From the NCBI GenBank assembly GCA_002470925.1, contig DKOX01000110.1:1-24347 (forward strand): 24,347 nucleotides of DNA. The letters run 5' to 3'. The DNA comes from Opitutia bacterium UBA7350 (GTDB lineage: Bacteria; Verrucomicrobiota; Verrucomicrobiia; Opitutales; Coraliomargaritaceae). The position numbers and the translations under genes are program-made. The notes under the pieces are model-generated. The model had not been told where the DNA came from, ran no database searches, and worked only from the letters and a program-made list of their open reading frames with translations. This document shows positions 17,954 through 24,347 of the stretch, piece by piece. Positions within the stretch are counted from its first letter, which is position 1, and every line of letters starts with the position of its first letter.

Positions 17954-18790
17954 TTAAAAACCGTAGAGTTCGATCCCGAGTCGGGTTGCTTCGGCGCAGA
18001 GTTGCTCTTTGTTCAGAAGGATAACGCTCCCGGCCTTGAGGGCGGCGGTAAGGATGCCGCTGGCATGCATGACTTCGAGGGTGCGGGATCCAAAGACCGG
18101 CACGTCAAAACGATAGTCCTGTTTGCGTTTGACGGTTTTTACGAAGATCAGGCCTTCGGTTTTAAAACCACCGGCGCGTTGCAGCATGGGGTCAGTGCCC
18201 TCATAGGCTTCAACCGCGAGTACGGTGCCTTTGCGCACCACGCAGCCTTGGCCGATGTCAAGGTCCGCCGCGCCCTCGGCAATGCAAATACCGTGCTCCA
18301 GATATTCAAGCGGTGCTTTTAATTTGCCGGGCGTCATGAGACCGGACGTGGCGAGTTGGTCATCGAGACCCGCGCGGGCATCGAGCATCTCAATGCCGAT
18401 TTTTTGAATTTCTGCAGCGATTGCGCCGAAGATGGTTTCGGCATTGCGAACTTTGAGGCTGTTTAAAATGGCAAGGGCCTTGAGGTCGGGGTGCAGACCG
18501 TGAAAGAGCCGTCTGGGGGTCACTTGCCCCGCCATCATGGCATAGCGGCATTCGAGTTTACTGAGGGCTTTGAGCAGTTTGCCAAGCTGACCCACTTTAA
18601 CGGTGGCGCGTTCATCGGCAGCAAAGGAATCGATGAGGCTGGATTCGGTTTCGCCCTCAAATGCGATCAGACGTACGGGGAGGCCCATCGATCGAAAACG
18701 CTCCGCCACGATGATGGGGTAGTCGCCCTTGCCGGCAATCAAGCCAAGGGGTTGACCATCGAAGTCTGGTGGCAGGAATTGTGAAGGCAT
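17954..18790 (-). CDS. lpxI: UDP-2,3-diacylglucosamine pyrophosphatase, LpxI type
   Basis: A 278-residue LpxI (formerly DUF1009), which cleaves UDP-2,3-diacylglucosamine to lipid X and UMP in lipid A synthesis, replacing LpxH in many bacteria. The N-terminal domain opens LGLIAGKGDYPIIVAERF (15-32) and has MMAGQVTPRRLF. The C-terminal domain has DIGQGCVVRKGTVLAVEAYE followed by GTDPMLQRAGG, then KQDYRFDVPVFGSRTLEVMH, all typical of LpxI. Its presence implies a diderm envelope with lipid A. The ATG is 5 bases after the stop of the FecR-like gene, so the two are almost certainly cotranscribed; metF follows after 51 bases. Confidence 0.93.
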   Translation of the reverse strand: MPSQFLPPDFDGQPLGLIAGKGDYPIIVAERFRSMGLPVRLIAFEGETESSLIDSFAADERATVKVGQLGKLLKALSKLECRYAMMAGQVTPRRLFHGLHPDLKALAILNSLKVRNAETIFGAIAAEIQKIGIEMLDARAGLDDQLATSGLMTPGKLKAPLEYLEHGICIAEGAADLDIGQGCVVRKGTVLAVEAYEGTDPMLQRAGGFKTEGLIFVKTVKRKQDYRFDVPVFGSRTLEVMHASGILTAALKAGSVILLNKEQLCAEATRLGIELYGF

Positions 18791-18795
18791 GCGGC

Positions 18796-19596
18796 TCAGG
18801 GTAGTTGGGAAGATTTGAATGAGTAAGGCCGCGCGGGTTCTTGTTCGAGGTATTCATCGGAGACCAGCAAGAGCGCTTGGGGTTCGGCTTGACCATGGAC
18901 GCCGCGGTAGATGACGCGTTTGCGGGCATAACTGACGGCATCGGCGAGCCGGCGGGCGATCGCTTCCTTTTCATCGACGGTACCGCTTTCGGTGACGATG
19001 CCGCGCGCCGCGCTTTGTTCACTGATCCGAACGCTCTGTGGATGGGCAATGAATTCACGCTCTTTGCCGTCCGGATAATAAAAGGTCAAGGTTCCTTCAT
19101 AGGCGGAGATGTTCATGCCCAAGGGGTTGATCGATAGCACCGAGGTCGTGGAATGGACGCGCAGGTAGCCACTATTCATGGCGATTTTCAAGTTGGACAA
19201 GGGCGAGATGTGGTCGCAACTTAGGCCCATCGTGCCCTTTATCAAATGAATTTGCAGATCCGAAATGGTGGGTTCATATTTGAGGCTATCGCTTTTGGGA
19301 CCGAAGGGGATTTGTCGGAAAGTTTGGATTTCAATATGTGTATTTTCGGCAAGGGCGATTGCGACGCCATTGCTGAGCACTAGAAATAACGTGCCATCTT
19401 TTTTCGTCTTAAGGGTCAATCCATCAAACGAGTGGCTTTCGTGTAATCCCAAAGTCAGTTTTTTGCCCTCCGGGTTACGGACTTCCACGGAACCACGAAT
19501 ACTGGTGACGAAGCCGAATCCGGGTTGCATATCCTGCGCGCAAAGAACGCCAGTGGCGGCCAGTGCAAGGAGGAGATATCGTGTGTAGCGCAGCAT
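18796..19596 (-). CDS. Secreted FecR-domain protein
   Basis: A 266-residue exported protein. The signal peptide is MLRYTRYLLLALAATGVLCA with likely cleavage before QD; the cysteine is not in a good lipobox. The mature part is FecR-like beta structure: GFVTSIRGSVEVRNPEGKKL, a segment FDGLTLKTKKDGTLFLVLS followed by NGVAIALAENTHIEI, and later LIKGTMGLSCDHISPLSNLK. Classic FecR is a membrane anti-sigma factor; here there is no internal membrane helix and no sigma gene next to it, so it is more likely a stand-alone periplasmic FecR-domain protein of unknown ligand. The frame opens at a TTG (19620) inside the leuS stop region, but the ATG at 19596 gives a proper signal peptide. It lies between leuS and lpxI in the operon. 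Confidence 0.8.
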   Translation of the reverse strand: MLRYTRYLLLALAATGVLCAQDMQPGFGFVTSIRGSVEVRNPEGKKLTLGLHESHSFDGLTLKTKKDGTLFLVLSNGVAIALAENTHIEIQTFRQIPFGPKSDSLKYEPTISDLQIHLIKGTMGLSCDHISPLSNLKIAMNSGYLRVHSTTSVLSINPLGMNISAYEGTLTFYYPDGKEREFIAHPQSVRISEQSAARGIVTESGTVDEKEAIARRLADAVSYARKRVIYRGVHGQAEPQALLLVSDEYLEQEPARPYSFKSSQLP

Positions 19597-19616
19597 GAAG
19601 ATGATGAGATGGAGTA

Positions 19617-22190
<2,574 letters not shown>

Positions 22191-22306
22191 AATCAGAGAA
22201 TCCGCAATAAAGAGCGATCCCCGCGAAGGCGTCAACGCCTCAAAATTACCGCCAGCGTGGAGTGCTTTTCGTTTGAATTAAGGTTCGATCGTGGGTTTAT
22301 TGGCAA

Positions 22307-22861
22307 ATGATGCGTTTTATGAAAACAACTTGGGTCGCCGGTCTGTGCTTTTGGGGGATCGTAATCCTGCAGGCGGAGGAAACGGTTAAGAGCCCGCTCG
22401 AGGCAGTGGGCCGCCAAGCGGGTGCGATTCAGGAAAAACGCGCCCCGGTAAAGCAGTGGAGTTCCGGAGCAGCACTTCCCCTCACGGATAAACGCATTTC
22501 AATGGGGCAATGGTCCAAGCATTTTAGTTCAGTGGGCAGCAAGCGTGCCCCGATTGAGATGAAGTCCGGGGAGCGCCGCACCGTGCAGACCGAACGCAAA
22601 ACATTCCCGATCCGCAGCCGTGAAATGTCACGTATGGATCAGCAAATGGCCCGCATTGAACGCGAGGCCCGCATCGGAAAAAAAGATACGCCCCTGCTGC
22701 TGCGCGACCGCCAGGTTTACGCGATGATGCTTCAGGGGGGCGCCTTTGAGAAGGAGATGGGTAAACAATTGAGTTTGCGTGATTTAAACCGTTTTCAGTT
22801 TCGCCGCAATCGCAATGAAGGGGCGGTGCCGGTCAAGCCGGCGGGCAGCGGGGAGCGTTAA
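22307..22861 (+). CDS. Secreted basic protein of unknown function
   Basis: A 184-residue protein I do not recognise. It begins MMRFMKTTWVAGLCFWGIVILQAEE, a signal peptide with likely cleavage after QA; ATG 22319 is a possible alternative start. The mature part (about 160 residues) is rich in Arg, Lys, Gln and Met and poor in long hydrophobic runs. It looks largely extended or helical: SREMSRMDQQMARIEREARI could form an amphipathic helix, and the end KQLSLRDLNRFQFRRNRNEG is strongly basic. Export plus high positive charge would suit binding to peptidoglycan, lipid A or another anionic surface, but that is a guess. It diverges from leuS and lies 53 bases before the antiporter gene. Confidence 0.65.
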   Translation: MMRFMKTTWVAGLCFWGIVILQAEETVKSPLEAVGRQAGAIQEKRAPVKQWSSGAALPLTDKRISMGQWSKHFSSVGSKRAPIEMKSGERRTVQTERKTFPIRSREMSRMDQQMARIEREARIGKKDTPLLLRDRQVYAMMLQGGAFEKEMGKQLSLRDLNRFQFRRNRNEGAVPVKPAGSGER

Positions 22862-22914
22862 ACTGCCCATGGGCGTCGTTTTTTTCTTTGAAGCGGCGAG
22901 AAAGCTCGTAATAA

Positions 22915-24347
22915 ATGCGCTTTATGCAGCATCTACGCCCTTTAGTATTGTTTCTCATCTTATCTTTGCTCGCGTCGTCGGTCCTCTGCGCGGGCGGTAA
23001 ACCCGCCGGTTCCGCAGAGTCGGCACTCCCCAAACCGCTCGACCAATATTCGGAGGTCGAAGCAAATTATGCCGCTGAAAAGGGGATCGCCGCTGACGAA
23101 CTCAGCCTCTTGCAGCGCTTGAGTGCGCGCGCCGCGGATGACCCCATGAATTGGATCGCGACCCTTATTTTCTTCCTCGCGATCATCCACACCTTCGCGG
23201 CGGGGCCCCTCATGAACCTCGCCCACAAGGAAGAGCATCGCCACCAGAAAATGATCGAGGCAGAGACCCGACGCTTTCACGGGGGCAAAGCCCCGGTCAG
23301 TTTCAAAGCCACCGCCCTGCATTTCCTGGGCGAAGTGGAGGCCATTTTTGGAATCTGGGTGCTTCCATTGTTACTGGCGATAACGCTCACTCACGGATGG
23401 CACGATGCCACTGCTTATATCGATACCCGCAATTTCACAGAACCGCTCTTCGTGGTGGTTATTATGGCGATCGCCGCTTCCCGCCCGGTGGTGGTGTTTG
23501 CGGAGGGCGCCCTCCGTTCGGTAGCCTCCCTCGGGAAACAATCGCCCGCAGCTTGGTGGCTCTCGATTCTCATTATTGCGCCGCTCCTCGGTTCCTTTAT
23601 CACCGAACCCGCCGCAATGACGATTGCAGCGCTTTTGCTGGGGCAGCAATTTTATCACTATAACCCCTCCAATACTTTTAAATACGCCACCCTCGGCTTG
23701 CTCTTTGTCAATATCTCGGTCGGTGGAACCCTTACGCATTTTGCTGCTCCGCCGGTGTTGATGGTCGCGGGGAAATGGGACTGGAATATGCCCTTCATGT
23801 TCACGCACTTCGGCTGGCGCGCGGTTTTGGGTATACTGGTGGTGACCGCGATTTATTTCCTGATCTTCCGCAAAAACTTCGTGCATTTGAAGGAGAAAGC
23901 GGAGGCCGAGAAAGCCAACCAAACCCAGGAACCCGTGGAGCCGGTGCCTGCGTGGATCGTCGGCATCCACCTCACCTTTCTGGCTTGGACCGTTTTCACG
24001 CTCCATCACCCCGCGCTTTTCATCGGCGGTTTCCTCATCTTTGTCGCCTTCAACCTCGCGACCGTACATCACCAATACGCCATCAGTCTCAAAGGCCCTA
24101 TTTTGGTGGGCTTCTTCCTCGCGGGGCTCGTCACGCACGGCGGGATGCAGGGTTGGTGGATCGCGCCGGTTCTTTCCTCCCTTGGTGAGATTCCGCTCTT
24201 CATCGGTGCCACCGTATTGACCGCCTTCAACGACAATGCCGCCATCACCTTCCTGGCCGCGCAGGTGCCCGCTTTTGCAAACGGAGTGGATGGCGCAACC
24301 GCGCTGCAATACGCGGTTGTCGCGGGGGCAGTGACCGGAGGCGGGTT
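22915..24347 (+). CDS. Putative Na+/H+ antiporter (PF07399-like), 3' end missing at window edge
   Basis: An open frame runs from the ATG at 22915 to the right edge (477 full codons), so the C-terminus is missing. It opens with a cleavable-looking signal sequence (MRFMQHLRPLVLFLILSLLASSVLCAGG), then about 50 polar residues. Many membrane helices follow, beginning at DPMNWIATLIFFLAIIHTFA. Diagnostic stretches are HFLGEVEAIFGIWVLPLLL, LLGSFITEPAAMTIAALLL, LFVNISVGGTLTHFAAPPVL and LTAFNDNAAITFLAAQVP. The repeated acidic/Asn motifs in half-helices are typical of the ion transporter superfamily and match what I recall of the putative Na+/H+ antiporter family PF07399. The role would be sodium or proton exchange across the inner membrane, in keeping with a marine or saline habitat, though this is inferred. 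Confidence 0.83.
   Translation, partial: MRFMQHLRPLVLFLILSLLASSVLCAGGKPAGSAESALPKPLDQYSEVEANYAAEKGIAADELSLLQRLSARAADDPMNWIATLIFFLAIIHTFAAGPLMNLAHKEEHRHQKMIEAETRRFHGGKAPVSFKATALHFLGEVEAIFGIWVLPLLLAITLTHGWHDATAYIDTRNFTEPLFVVVIMAIAASRPVVVFAEGALRSVASLGKQSPAAWWLSILIIAPLLGSFITEPAAMTIAALLLGQQFYHYNPSNTFKYATLGLLFVNISVGGTLTHFAAPPVLMVAGKWDWNMPFMFTHFGWRAVLGILVVTAIYFLIFRKNFVHLKEKAEAEKANQTQEPVEPVPAWIVGIHLTFLAWTVFTLHHPALFIGGFLIFVAFNLATVHHQYAISLKGPILVGFFLAGLVTHGGMQGWWIAPVLSSLGEIPLFIGATVLTAFNDNAAITFLAAQVPAFANGVDGATALQYAVVAGAVTGGG

Noticed and set aside
22843..22885. Possible terminator: GGGCAG/CTGCCC hairpin around the stop of the secreted protein, then a T run
   Set aside because: The loop is long (14 nt) and the T run starts about 10 bases after the stem, so it is a poor intrinsic terminator and may only be chance.
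23371..24309. Minus-strand frame of 312 codons opposite the antiporter
   Set aside because: Antisense shadow; the plus-strand frame from 22915 stays open to the window edge and has clear membrane helices and family motifs.

Overview
The window looks like a stretch of core chromosome from a Gram-negative (diderm) bacterium of moderate G+C content. Several things point to Verrucomicrobiota, probably Opitutae: the style of the signal peptidase (active-site context TNSMYPT plus a long insertion), use of the GatCAB amidotransferase, a remnant of a GxxExxY-family gene, an LpxI-type lipid A enzyme and a PF07399-type Na+/H+ antiporter. This placement is inferred from protein resemblance only. No rRNA, CRISPR array, phage gene or intact insertion sequence is visible, and no gene-free stretch exceeds about 300 bases.

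Layout, left to right. (1) The window opens inside a leftward gene for a secreted SIMPL/DUF541 protein. (2) A rightward translation and export cluster follows: lepA (EF-4), lepB (signal peptidase I), gatC, gatA and gatB. The last three make the amidotransferase that completes Gln-tRNA(Gln) and/or Asn-tRNA(Asn). (3) A leftward pair meets gatB tail to tail: a YkuD-type L,D-transpeptidase and then a NusG paralogue. (4) The rightward asd gene and a small membrane protein follow. asd and the transpeptidase have overlapping start codons on opposite strands. (5) Leftward malQ and rightward rpoZ diverge; rpoZ is followed by smpB, which converges on alaS. (6) A leftward block carries a tRNA-Arg(TCU), a small cupin, leuB, a 190-bp inverted-repeat element holding a GxxExxY remnant, and alaS. 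(7) A second leftward block, leuS-fecR-like-lpxI-metF, looks like one operon. (8) At the right end a secreted basic protein of unknown function and a putative Na+/H+ antiporter run rightward off the window.

Most genes are housekeeping: translation (lepA, gatCAB, smpB, alaS, leuS, tRNA-Arg), transcription (rpoZ, NusG paralogue), protein export (lepB), amino-acid and one-carbon metabolism (asd, leuB, metF), glycogen/maltodextrin metabolism (malQ) and envelope biogenesis (lpxI, L,D-transpeptidase).

The structure that genes do not explain sits in two places. Next to the tRNA-Arg gene, a perfect 66-bp direct duplication copies the 5' 23 nt of the tRNA and its upstream flank, and encloses 92 bp of nested hairpins that partly resemble the tRNA anticodon arm. 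Between leuB and alaS, a 22-bp perfect inverted repeat brackets the C-terminal remnant of a GxxExxY gene. I do not see an obvious new multi-gene defence or biosynthetic system here; these two loci, the NusG-paralogue/L,D-transpeptidase pair and an imperfect palindrome over the metF start are the best leads.
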